Source: Sporobacter sp942492735
GTDB taxonomy: Bacteria > Bacillota > Clostridia > Oscillospirales > Oscillospiraceae
NCBI GenBank assembly: GCA_942492735.1
Contig: OW818648.1
Span: 3,162,001 to 3,226,000 of the forward strand
Length of the DNA: 64,000 nucleotides
Direction: 5' to 3'
The notes below the pieces were generated by a model that had not been told where the DNA came from, did no database searches, and saw nothing but the letters and a program-made list of their open reading frames with translations. A program made the translations under genes and the position numbers. Shown here piece by piece: positions 8,598 to 16,320 of the stretch; position 1 is the first letter of the stretch, and the number at the start of each line of letters is the position of its first letter.

Positions 8598-9439
8598 TGC
8601 AGCTGCCTCCCTGTCAGTTCGACAAAAACATCGTTCAGGGTGGGCTCACTGCTGTGAATCGACAGCAGCCGGTTTTCGCGGATCAGGCGCTGCAGCGTAC
8701 TGTCCTCACCCGTATGGTTGAGCGCAATAGCCGAGGCTTCCTCATGTCCGTTATTCGAATAGGTATAACGAATCTCGGCTGCGCCTCTGGACATAACGAG
8801 GTTGTGCGGCGTGTCAAGCGCCCGGAGACCGCCGTCCACGATGAAGGCGACCCTGTCGCAGAGCTCGGATGCGTCGTACATGTTGTGCGTCGTTAAAAGA
8901 ATGGTCTTTCCCTCAGCCTTTTGCTTTAAGATGATATCCTTCATCACCCGCGCGTTGGACGGATCAAGACCTGACGTCGGTTCATCCAGGAACAGGAGCA
9001 CCGGGTCGTGGATCAATGCTTTGATGAAATTCAGCCGCGACTTCATGCCTTTGGAATAAGCGGAAATTTTCTTATCCGCGTCTGGAAGCAGTCCGACGCT
9101 CTCGAGCAGCCAGTCATGAGGCTGCTGTTTTTTATATAAGGACGCAAAAAAGCTCAGATTCTCCCGCGCGGTCAGATTCTCATACAGGCTCGGGAACTCA
9201 AAATCGACACCGATATTTTCGTAAAAACTGTTGTCGTGATTCTTCACCTCTGCGCCATTGACAACAACGCTGCCCTGATAGCTATCGAGTAACCCTGTCA
9301 GAATTTTCTGAATTGTGCTTTTGCCCGCACCGGACGGACCCAGAAAGCCAAAAATCTCACCGTTTTTAACATCGAAGCTCATATTCTCGATAAACGGCTT
9401 TTTCGTATAACTGAATCTGAGGTTATCAACTGAAATCAT
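8594..9439 (-). CDS. ABC transporter ATP-binding protein
   Basis: 281 residues with a complete nucleotide-binding domain: Walker A GPSGAGKST at about 33-41, an ABC signature reading SAYSKGMKSRL (degenerate, as in many drug exporters), Walker B LLFLDEPTSGLD, and an H-loop LLTTHNM. The C-terminal tail (about 215-281) is typical of exporter ATPases. It overlaps tetR by 4 bases and the first permease by 4 bases, so all four genes are one transcript. Confidence 0.92.
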   Translation of the reverse strand: MISVDNLRFSYTKKPFIENMSFDVKNGEIFGFLGPSGAGKSTIQKILTGLLDSYQGSVVVNGAEVKNHDNSFYENIGVDFEFPSLYENLTARENLSFFASLYKKQQPHDWLLESVGLLPDADKKISAYSKGMKSRLNFIKALIHDPVLLFLDEPTSGLDPSNARVMKDIILKQKAEGKTILLTTHNMYDASELCDRVAFIVDGGLRALDTPHNLVMSRGAAEIRYTYSNNGHEEASAIALNHTGEDSTLQRLIRENRLLSIHSSEPTLNDVFVELTGRQLQ

Positions 9440-10038
9440 ATGGAAGCCTCCCCAAACATTTGTATTACAACGCCATGCAGCATGATTTTCAGCACATCGT
9501 CAAAAACGTCTTCACCGATTTCCCGCTTATGCAGCATGGACAGGAAAATAGCTCTGAAAGATGCGCCGAAAGTGCTGCTGTTCTCCGGTTTCATGTCGGG
9601 CACCAGCGATAAAAACATCTCAATACTGAGCGTATCCTTGTCGGCATGCGCTTTGACAACCTCAGGCGGCAGCTTGCGCAGCAGCAGCTCCATATCTCCG
9701 TTCGTCATAAATTGAAACAAAAAAGAATCATCGACTTTCTTGTATACATAAAAGAGCAGCTCGGTGATCTGCGCTGCTGTTACAGGCTCTGTTAATCTCT
9801 CGAGCTGTTTCAACAGATCGGCTTGCAGCTCGTCGTGAAATGCGCAGAATACATCGAAAATTAAGAGCTCTTTTGATTCATAAAATAGATAAAAAGTTCC
9901 TTTAGGTATATTGACGCGCTTTATGAGCTCATCAACCGTCGTCTTGCGAATTCCGAATTGCTTGAGACAAATCCGCGCTTCTTCCATCAGACGCTTTCTA
10001 ATATACGCGCGTTCACCCTCAGTAAATGTTTTTGGCAT
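9436..10038 (-). CDS. TetR/AcrR family transcriptional regulator
   Basis: 200 residues. The N-terminal HTH is clear (about 8-55: YIRKRLMEEARICLKQFG, then TTVDELIKRVNIPKGTFYLF, then KELLIFDVF). The C-terminal ligand domain is not conserved. It is the first gene of the exporter operon and sits directly behind a perfect palindrome that overlaps its promoter, so autorepression and ligand-induced export are expected. Confidence 0.92.
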   Translation of the reverse strand: MPKTFTEGERAYIRKRLMEEARICLKQFGIRKTTVDELIKRVNIPKGTFYLFYESKELLIFDVFCAFHDELQADLLKQLERLTEPVTAAQITELLFYVYKKVDDSFLFQFMTNGDMELLLRKLPPEVVKAHADKDTLSIEMFLSLVPDMKPENSSTFGASFRAIFLSMLHKREIGEDVFDDVLKIMLHGVVIQMFGEASI

Positions 10039-10054
10039 CGTATCACCCCGAACG

Positions 10055-10094
10055 ATTCTATTTGACTATATTAGATATTATAGTCAAATAGAAT
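10055..10094. promoter_or_regulatory. Perfect 16+16 bp operator for the TetR regulator
   Basis: ATTCTATTTGACTATA (10055-10070) is repeated exactly in inverted orientation at 10079-10094, with an 8-base AT-rich centre. It covers the -10 box and most of the spacer of the tetR promoter, so bound repressor would block RNA polymerase. It is the best resolved regulatory site of the window. Confidence 0.9.
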
Positions 10095-10105
10095 TGATAT
10101 GTCAA
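10077..10105 (-). promoter_or_regulatory. Consensus promoter of the tetR-exporter operon
   Basis: On the minus strand a -35 TTGACA (10100-10105) and a -10 TATAAT (10077-10082) are separated by 17 bases, a perfect sigma-A promoter. The operator overlaps it. Confidence 0.9.
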
Positions 10106-10111
10106 GTACAG

Positions 10112-10151
10112 AAACATAACGGCCGGATGATGTCATCCAGCCGTTATGTTT
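10112..10151 (-). terminator. Terminator hairpin after whiA
   Basis: The arms AAACATAACGGC and GCCGTTATGTTT enclose a second stem GGATGA-TG-TCATCC. It is a long, strong hairpin between the end of whiA and the tetR promoter. The U-tract on the minus strand is short, so efficiency is uncertain. Confidence 0.6.
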
Positions 10152-10169
10152 AAATATTTGCTTTTCGAA

Positions 10170-11099
10170 TCACGCTTGCTCTGCATTTATGCTGAGCTCG
10201 ACGAGCTTTCTCAGCCGGTGATTGAGACATGATTTGGTCAGAGGCGGTGAGGATAATTCCGCGAGCTCAGTCAGGCTGAGTTCAGGGTTTTGAAGCCGCA
10301 GTACCGCCGTCTTGCGCAGTTTGTCCGGCAGGCTGTCCAGACCGGTGGCATCGATGATTTTCTCAATCGCATCAATCTGAAGAATTGACGCGTCGACAAT
10401 TTTCGAAACATTGGCTGTATCACAATTGACTTTTCTGTTGACGCTGTTGCGCATATCCTTTTCAACCTTTTGCGACATGAGCCCCATTGCCGACAGAGGT
10501 GCGCCGATTGTTGTTAAAAAGTCCTCAATGGCCGTGCTTTGCTTGAAATAATTGACGAAGTTGCCTTTACGTGTCGCTTCTTTTGGTTCAAAGCCCATAT
10601 CAATAAGCAGTGAATACGTTTCCCTGCTGACGTTGAAGTGATCGGTAACCAGCTCAAGATGATATCTTTTAGCCGGATCGGTCACGGATCCGCCTGCCAG
10701 AAATACACCCCTCAGGAAACTTGGCTGGCAGCATTCATCTTCCAGGACGCCAAGGTTTAAATGGTGCGCGAGCATTTTGCTGCCTGAAAACCCGAAGGCT
10801 TCGAAAATACTCTGAAGCTTTTCCGGATCATTTATAATGAATGTCAGCTTCCCAGCCTTCTCATCAGCCTCCTTTAGGAGACCAGGCTGCGGCAGGATAT
10901 CAAATGTGATATTGAAAGCGCGCTTGAACAGTTTGAGCAGCCGCTGCGCAAACTCACGGCTTTCTGTGATAACACGTATCTCCCGGGCAGAAAATGTATT
11001 GCAGTATAAAAGAAGGCCGTAGCTTTCAGCGAGCGCGCAGCATTTCCGGCTTATCGGATCCCTGCAAAGCTCCGCCTTCGTGTCATACGAAAACGACAT
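10170..11099 (-). CDS. whiA: DNA-binding protein WhiA
   Basis: 309 residues. An N-terminal LAGLIDADG-like fold (about 1-210, with FLRGVFLAGGSVTDPAKRYHLE) is followed by a C-terminal helix-turn-helix (about 225-305, ending in LSLTELAELSSPPLTKSCLNHRL). In Firmicutes WhiA affects cell division and chromosome segregation. The gene is the last of hprK-murB-rapZ-whiA; a GGGGGT site precedes the ATG. Confidence 0.95.
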   Translation of the reverse strand: MSFSYDTKAELCRDPISRKCCALAESYGLLLYCNTFSAREIRVITESREFAQRLLKLFKRAFNITFDILPQPGLLKEADEKAGKLTFIINDPEKLQSIFEAFGFSGSKMLAHHLNLGVLEDECCQPSFLRGVFLAGGSVTDPAKRYHLELVTDHFNVSRETYSLLIDMGFEPKEATRKGNFVNYFKQSTAIEDFLTTIGAPLSAMGLMSQKVEKDMRNSVNRKVNCDTANVSKIVDASILQIDAIEKIIDATGLDSLPDKLRKTAVLRLQNPELSLTELAELSSPPLTKSCLNHRLRKLVELSINAEQA

Positions 11100-11119
11100 A
11101 CAGCGAACCCCCTTCTGTC

Positions 11120-11980
11120 TTATGTTTTGTCAATGTCCCGGTGATTGCAATCCACCGGATATCCCTTTTCTGTCAGAAAGTCCGAAAGTGCCTGGGCGAT
11201 GGCTACCGACCTGTGGTGGCCGCCGGTACACCCAATACTTATGACAATATGGCGTTTACCCTCCTCGGTATAGCAGGGTAGTAAGAACTCCAACATTTCC
11301 AGAAGCCTTCTATAAAATTCTTTTGTCTGCTCAAATTCAAATATATAGGCTTTAACCGGTTCATCAAGTCCGCTTTGTTCCCGAAGCTCTTGGATATAGA
11401 AAGGATTCGGCAGAAATCGGACATCAAAAACAAGGTCTGATTCTATCGGGATACCGTATTTATATCCGAAGGAGACAATGTTGACATTCATTGACTTTTC
11501 ATCGGAACTCTTATTAAAAATCGAAAACAAGCGGCGCTGAAGCCTGCCGAGCGTCAGGTCTGTTGTGTCAATAATGAGATCAGCCTGCTCGCGAACGGGC
11601 GCTAAGGTTTCTATCTCACGGCGGACGGCTTTTTCAAGATCTCCACCGTCTGGGTCGAGCGGATGGCGGCGTCTTGTCTCCTTATACCGTTTGACGATTG
11701 TCTCAAAGCTCGCCTCTACAAATACAATACGGTGGTCACAGCCCATGTCACGCATCTCTTCAAGTGCGACGAACAGCTCATTGAAGTTTTCAATGGCGCG
11801 GACGTCCGTTACAAGCGCGACACGCTCATATCTTCCGCGGGTGGCCAGGCACAGTTCAGCAAATTTAGGCATCAGGGCAACCGGCATATTGTCGACGCAA
11901 TAAAAATCCATGTCTTCCAAAACGGCGGCAACACGGCTCTTTCCCGCGCCTGAAAGACCCGAAATAATAAGAATCTCCAT
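11120..11980 (-). CDS. rapZ: RNase adapter protein RapZ (YvcJ family nucleotide-binding protein)
   Basis: 286 residues. Walker A GLSGAGKS lies at 8-15 and the C-terminal domain carries ISIGCTGGHHRSVAIAQ, the diagnostic RapZ signature. In enterobacteria RapZ steers RNase E on GlmZ; in Firmicutes the homologue binds and hydrolyses nucleotides and its role is less clear. It is 13 bases from the upstream murB and 20 bases from whiA. No yvcK gene separates it from whiA, which is the more usual order. Confidence 0.94.
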   Translation of the reverse strand: MEILIISGLSGAGKSRVAAVLEDMDFYCVDNMPVALMPKFAELCLATRGRYERVALVTDVRAIENFNELFVALEEMRDMGCDHRIVFVEASFETIVKRYKETRRRHPLDPDGGDLEKAVRREIETLAPVREQADLIIDTTDLTLGRLQRRLFSIFNKSSDEKSMNVNIVSFGYKYGIPIESDLVFDVRFLPNPFYIQELREQSGLDEPVKAYIFEFEQTKEFYRRLLEMLEFLLPCYTEEGKRHIVISIGCTGGHHRSVAIAQALSDFLTEKGYPVDCNHRDIDKT

Positions 11981-11993
11981 AGTTCACCTTTCT

Positions 11994-12935
11994 TTATCTG
12001 CTGCGGATAATTTTGACCTCTGGCTCAAGCTCGATTGCGAATTGCTTAAAAACAGTCTCACGAATATGATCCATAACAGACATGACGTCTTTGAAGGTCG
12101 CGTCCCCCCGGTTCACAAGAAAACCGGCATGTTTGGCCGACACCATCGCACCACCGATGGCATATCCCTTCAATCCAGCCGCGTCGATCAAAGCGGCGGC
12201 GTAACCGCCATGAGGTCTTTTGAACGTGCTGCCGGCACTTGGCAGATTGAGCGGCTGGCTTTCACGCCGCTTCTTTGACAATTCATCCATTCTGCTTTTA
12301 ATCTGTTCCGGGTTGCCTTTTGTCAGCTTCACTGACGCGCACAAAATGATATCATCCGTTTCGGAAAACCGGCTGTATCTATACGAGAAGCCGTGTTCTT
12401 CTCCGATGATATCATAAACAATCCCGTCTGATTTTATCGCTGTTGTTCTCGTTGCCACGTCTTTTATTTCTCCACCGTAAGCACCGGCGTTCATTGAAAC
12501 AGCACCACCGAACGTGCCCGGAATACCGTGGGCAAATTCGAGGCCTGTTAGCGCATGGTCTAATGCAAAAACGGCAAGCCTTGACAAAAGCACGCCGCTT
12601 TCGGCTATGATTTCCGCGGAACAATCCGCAGATTTCGTTGTGCTCGCCATCTTAATGCCGTTTAAGTAACCGTGTGTTTTAATGGCCAGCAAATCAAGCG
12701 GACCGTCCTCGGCAAGGATGTTCGTTCCGTTGCCGATAATCAGCGGTTTAATAGCCGCGTCTCGCAGGATTTGACTGAGCAAAATAATCTCGCTTTGCGC
12801 TCGTGGAAAAAACATCGCTGTAACATTTCCGCCAATTTTAAACGAGGTATGGTTTTTCATCGGCTCGCCAAGGCGGTATTCTATCTCCGGCAATTGTTTC
12901 TTGATTGCTTCAAACACTGCGGAAATATTCTCCAT
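11994..12935 (-). CDS. murB: UDP-N-acetylenolpyruvoylglucosamine reductase
   Basis: Second committed step of peptidoglycan precursor synthesis, an FAD enzyme using NADPH. 313 residues. FAD-binding motifs are IIGNGTNILAEDG and GIPGTFGGAVSMNAGAYGGE; the catalytic Ser lies in LPSAGSTFKRP and the C-terminal Glu in IELEPEVKII. This is the shorter type II MurB usual in Firmicutes. It lies 17 bases behind hprK. Confidence 0.95.
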   Translation of the reverse strand: MENISAVFEAIKKQLPEIEYRLGEPMKNHTSFKIGGNVTAMFFPRAQSEIILLSQILRDAAIKPLIIGNGTNILAEDGPLDLLAIKTHGYLNGIKMASTTKSADCSAEIIAESGVLLSRLAVFALDHALTGLEFAHGIPGTFGGAVSMNAGAYGGEIKDVATRTTAIKSDGIVYDIIGEEHGFSYRYSRFSETDDIILCASVKLTKGNPEQIKSRMDELSKKRRESQPLNLPSAGSTFKRPHGGYAAALIDAAGLKGYAIGGAMVSAKHAGFLVNRGDATFKDVMSVMDHIRETVFKQFAIELEPEVKIIRSR

Positions 12936-12952
12936 AAATTAAGCTCCTGATA

Positions 12953-13888
12953 TTATGATAGTTTTTCGTCGAAATGCTTATTAATCTGGCGTGTAAACTC
13001 AAGCGCCGCGTTGTAACCCATAAATTTCTGGCGTTGATTCATGGCCGCCACCTCGAGAATAACGGCCAGATTTCTGCCGGGCTTCACAGGGATTGTGATC
13101 GATGCAACGTCGACGCCGAGTATCGTCATATGCTGCTCGTTTATCCCAAGTCTGTCATAGAGCATACCCTCTCTCCAGGGCTCGAGGTTAACAACGAGGT
13201 GAATATTCTGCCGCGCTTTAATGGCGCCGACACCGAAAATCTGGCGCACATCGATAACGCCGATGCCGCGCAGCTCAACATAATGGCGAATGAGCTCCGG
13301 TGCGGTGCCTTCAAGCGTATTGGCTATCGCCTTAATCTCAACAGCGTCATCGGCAATCAGCCTATGACCGCGCTTTAAAAGTTCAATTGCGGCCTCGCTT
13401 TTACCGACACCGCTCTCACCCATTAAAAGCAGGCCGATCCCGTACACTTCAACAAGTACACCGTGACGCGTGACGCGCGGCGCTATAGCTGATTTGATGA
13501 CTCTGATAATCTCCGACATGACGTTGCAAGTGTTCTGGCTTGTGGCGAATAAGGAAACATCGAATTTTTCTGACGCTTCTAAAAACTCCGGCATCATCTC
13601 AGCATCATGACAGACTATCAACGCCGGTATTTTTTTTGACACTAAAAGATCGATTTTTTCACGACGTTCTTCCTGTGTGAATTTAGACAGAAACGCTGTT
13701 TCCATTCTGCCGATGAGCTGCATGCGGGTTGGGTCAAAATAATCGTAAAACCCCGCAAGCTGCAGCCCGGGGCGGTGAACATCTCCTGTTAATAATTGTA
13801 CCTGCTCGTAATCCGTTGAGGGGTATACAATATTGAGCTTCAGCTCATCCACCAGAGTTTTCAGTTTATAGCTGTACTCCCGATTCAT
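12953..13888 (-). CDS. hprK: HPr kinase/phosphorylase
   Basis: Phosphorylates or dephosphorylates HPr on a serine and so controls carbon catabolite repression in Firmicutes. With the start at ATG 13888 (AGGAGG 5 bases upstream) it is 311 residues, the normal length; the longer frame to 14026 would add 46 residues without family support. Walker A GESGVGKS is at about 157-164, the RHGVLVEVYG motif at about 141-150, and the C-terminal signature reads EVAAMNQRQKFMGYNAA. It heads the operon with murB, rapZ and whiA. Confidence 0.95.
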   Translation of the reverse strand: MNREYSYKLKTLVDELKLNIVYPSTDYEQVQLLTGDVHRPGLQLAGFYDYFDPTRMQLIGRMETAFLSKFTQEERREKIDLLVSKKIPALIVCHDAEMMPEFLEASEKFDVSLFATSQNTCNVMSEIIRVIKSAIAPRVTRHGVLVEVYGIGLLLMGESGVGKSEAAIELLKRGHRLIADDAVEIKAIANTLEGTAPELIRHYVELRGIGVIDVRQIFGVGAIKARQNIHLVVNLEPWREGMLYDRLGINEQHMTILGVDVASITIPVKPGRNLAVILEVAAMNQRQKFMGYNAALEFTRQINKHFDEKLS

Positions 13889-13934
13889 AAAGTCCTCCTG
13901 CGCAGTATCTGTCAGTCTATGTACTGCTGAACAA

Positions 13935-13963
13935 ATTGTATACAATACCGCTATCATTTGCAA
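13935..13963 (-). promoter_or_regulatory. Probable promoter of hprK-murB-rapZ-whiA
   Basis: On the minus strand TTGCAA (13958-13963) is followed after 17 bases by TACAAT (13935-13940), 47 bases before the hprK start codon. Confidence 0.6.
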
Positions 13964-14041
13964 GGATTTTATGTATTTATCAAGATATATGCGGATGTAC
14001 CCGCCGGCAAATCGACAATATATCATTTGTTAAATTAATAC

Positions 14042-14073
14042 TTGCATTTTTTCTGTCCATCTGTTACTATAAT
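14042..14073 (+). promoter_or_regulatory. Probable rpmB promoter
   Basis: TTGCAT (14042-14047) is followed by TACTAT at 17 bases and by a perfect TATAAT (14068-14073) at 20 bases. Either could be the -10 box. The rpmB ribosome site lies about 35 bases downstream. Confidence 0.55.
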
Positions 14074-14119
14074 AAAGCTGTTTATAGAACAAATACGCAC
14101 ACGCAAGGAGGTGCAGCAG

Positions 14120-14308
14120 ATGGCTAAGTGTGAATTATGCGATAAGGGTGTTTCTTTCGGAATCCGGGTAAGCCACTCCAACAGACGCACGAACAGGACA
14201 TGGAAACCGAATGTCAGAAGAGTATCAGCTATTGTAGAAGGTACCCCTCGCCATGTTTACGTTTGTACTCGGTGCCTCCGCAGCGGCAGGGTTACGCGTG
14301 CAGTGTAA
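14120..14308 (+). CDS. rpmB: 50S ribosomal protein L28
   Basis: 62 residues, MAKCELCDKG at the start and CTRCLRSGRV near the end: the CxxC...CxxC zinc-binding form of L28. The ATG at 14120 has AAGGAGG 8 bases upstream, so the longer frame beginning at 14042 is not used. It is monocistronic, with its own promoter and terminator. Confidence 0.96.
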   Translation: MAKCELCDKGVSFGIRVSHSNRRTNRTWKPNVRRVSAIVEGTPRHVYVCTRCLRSGRVTRAV

Positions 14309-14320
14309 ATAAAAACCAAG

Positions 14321-14355
14321 TGCTCACAGTTCACGCTGTGAGCATGATTTTTTAT
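14321..14355 (+). terminator. Terminator after rpmB
   Basis: TGCTCACAG (14321-14329) pairs with CTGTGAGCA (14336-14344), and GATTTTTTAT follows. Confidence 0.88.
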
Positions 14356-14380
14356 AGAGGATTTACATTGGAGGTACAAT

Positions 14381-15130
14381 ATGAAAATCGGTATCATCGG
14401 CTTCGGCAACCTCGGTCATTCGCTGGCCGAAGGCCTCATCAAATCCGGCACTGCGTCCGGCAAGGATATTTGTGTCTGCGATAAATTTCCTGAAGTCCGC
14501 GAACTGGCATCTGGCAAGTACGGTCTGAGCGTGACGGACGACATCAACGCCGCCATACGCGGTTCAGAGGTAATTTTCCTCGTCGTTAAAAGCTATGTCT
14601 TTGAGGAACTTGCGCCTGTCATTGACAGGCAGCTGCTCAAGGGCAAAACCGTTGTCAGCTTTATGGCCGGCGTTCAGTTTGAAAAGATTTTTTCACTCAT
14701 CGGCGAGGTCACCCTCGTCCGGGGTATGCCTTCCCTCGCGATTGCCGCTTGCGACGGCGTCGTCGCCTATACCGCTGCGCCGAAGCATGTTGCGGAAATA
14801 TTTCACAAGCTTGGTTACGCGTTTGAGGTCGTACCAGAGGACATCGAAAAGGTCATGGCCTTCTCTTCCTGCGGGTTAGGATTTGCCGCGTACTTAATCG
14901 ACGCCTTTGCCGCAGCCGGTGAACAAATGGGCTTTGCCCCTGAGACATGTGCCAAAATTGCCGGTCAGACCTTCAAAAACGCCATAGACCGCGGCGATTA
15001 TAAAAACACCGTCAAGGCCGTTGCTACCAAGGGCGGGGCCACAGAACAGGGTGTGCTGCATATGGATGCTTCCAATGTCTATCCTATTATAGCCGAAGCG
15101 GTTATGAAAGCATACGACAGGATGAAATAA
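14381..15130 (+). CDS. Pyrroline-5-carboxylate reductase family protein
   Basis: 249 residues. An N-terminal Rossmann domain starts MKIGIIGFGNLGHSLAEGL, and a C-terminal dimerisation domain carries VATKGGATEQGVLHMD, matching the P5CR signature (usually TSPGGTT). Members reduce pyrroline-5-carboxylate to proline with NAD(P)H. The lower conservation of that signature leaves room for a paralogue with another substrate. A GGAGG site precedes the ATG. Confidence 0.82.
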   Translation: MKIGIIGFGNLGHSLAEGLIKSGTASGKDICVCDKFPEVRELASGKYGLSVTDDINAAIRGSEVIFLVVKSYVFEELAPVIDRQLLKGKTVVSFMAGVQFEKIFSLIGEVTLVRGMPSLAIAACDGVVAYTAAPKHVAEIFHKLGYAFEVVPEDIEKVMAFSSCGLGFAAYLIDAFAAAGEQMGFAPETCAKIAGQTFKNAIDRGDYKNTVKAVATKGGATEQGVLHMDASNVYPIIAEAVMKAYDRMK

Positions 15131-15149
15131 GATTCTTAAAATTAATGCT

Positions 15150-15180
15150 GGCGGGATGGATTGATATCATCCCGCCTTTT
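15150..15180 (+). terminator. Terminator after the P5CR-family gene
   Basis: GGCGGGATG (15150-15158) pairs with CATCCCGCC (15168-15176), followed by TTTT. Confidence 0.8.
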
Positions 15181-15220
15181 GCTTTATTCACTGATATAAT
15201 ACTGTTCTTCCCGCTTTACT

Positions 15221-15242
15221 TGTCATTCCCGCGGGAATGACA
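15221..15242. repeat. Perfect 22-base palindrome
   Basis: TGTCATTCCC followed by GCGGGAATGACA is self-complementary over 22 bases. The TGTCAT end is shared with the repeat at 31562. It lies between convergent genes. Confidence 0.7.
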
Positions 15243-15305
15243 GTGCGGACCGTAATGACAGCGCGCGGACCATGTCGTTATCTTAATAGAATCTTGTATA
15301 AGTTC

Positions 15306-16112
15306 TCATTCGATGGTGTACAGATCTCCTGTATAGAAATCGAGCATAACCATCACGCCGTAGGCCTCCTCGTATACACCCCTGTAATATATGTATCCCT
15401 GTGTATCATACCAGAAGGCGGTCTCCTCAATGATTTCAAACCACGTAAACGCTTCAATTGATGCGCCGTCATACCAGTATGTCTGAACATAGGCCGAAAC
15501 GTCGGTACCCAGTGAGATGATGTAAATGTCAAGCTCCGCATCGTTCGAGTCAAAATCGGCGATACCAACAGCGACTCCGTCATTCCATGTATTCTCATAG
15601 ATTATTGAATTCCCGTCGATTGTCAGCGTCACCATCACCGGGAAATTCATATCGTCGCTCTGCGGATAGTCATACGAAAAATCAATATCCAGAATCTCTT
15701 CTGTCCCGTTTCCGTCATAATCCGCCCGGACAGACACGTTATCTGTATACAGCAAATCCTCTGTTGAGCTCAGGGATTCATCGTAATACACCTGAAGCTG
15801 CGCGTCCTGTACAGCATTATTCGCTGCAGCTGTTCCTGCGCCTCCCGAAGACGACGGTGCGCTGCTGCCGCCGAACAGGTGCCCGCCGTTTGATTGGCTC
15901 GGCGGTCCCTCCGCTTCCGGTGATGGGGACGGCTTTACGGATGGTGAGGGCTTTTCGGATGGTGACGGTTTCGGCGATTTCGACGGGGTGGGGTCTTCCG
16001 TGTCGGCTGCTGAAGGCGTAGGTTTATTATTGCCGCCCACGAGCTTCATCAGATTGCAGCCGGAAAACAACAGCATCGCCGCAACCATAAAGAACAATAC
16101 CCATTTTCTCAT
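15306..16112 (-). CDS. Putative lipoprotein with Pro/Ser linker
   Basis: About 268 residues when started at the ATG that gives MRKWVLFF. A lipoprotein signal peptide ends in LLFSGC, so Cys becomes the lipidated N-terminus. A low-complexity PSPSEKPSPS-type linker (about 35-70) is followed by a Gly/Ser-rich stretch and a folded domain rich in acidic and aromatic residues, with DYDGNGTEEILDIDF, which looks like a repeat-type calcium-binding turn (FG-GAP/VCBS-like). It is anchored outside the membrane. No function is recognised. Confidence 0.7.
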   Translation of the reverse strand: MRKWVLFFMVAAMLLFSGCNLMKLVGGNNKPTPSAADTEDPTPSKSPKPSPSEKPSPSVKPSPSPEAEGPPSQSNGGHLFGGSSAPSSSGGAGTAAANNAVQDAQLQVYYDESLSSTEDLLYTDNVSVRADYDGNGTEEILDIDFSYDYPQSDDMNFPVMVTLTIDGNSIIYENTWNDGVAVGIADFDSNDAELDIYIISLGTDVSAYVQTYWYDGASIEAFTWFEIIEETAFWYDTQGYIYYRGVYEEAYGVMVMLDFYTGDLYTIE

Positions 16113-16192
16113 TATTAAACTCTCCATTCTATATTTGGATATATTTATCTATAGTCAAGGGCAAATATATAGTACCGTCTTCGCCTCAAATT

Positions 16193-16275
16193 GGGTCGCC
16201 CAGGAGGGCGACCCCTACAGACGCGGGGGCAGACTCCCTCAGTCAACTTCGTTGACAGCTCCCTCAAGAGGGAGC
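16193..16275. repeat. REP palindrome plus second inverted repeat
   Basis: GGGTCGCC (16193-16200) and GGCGACCC (16207-16214) form one hairpin followed by CTAC. A second repeat, with CTCCCTCAGTCAAC facing GTTGACAGCTCCCTC and then AAGAGGGAGCC, follows up to 16275. Both types are known as dispersed intergenic repeats. They lie between the lipoprotein gene and the 3' end of the glycyl radical enzyme gene. Confidence 0.7.
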
Positions 16276-16320
16276 CTATGGAGCGTCCCAAGCTTGCATT
16301 GTTGAGATGCCTTCAATGGT

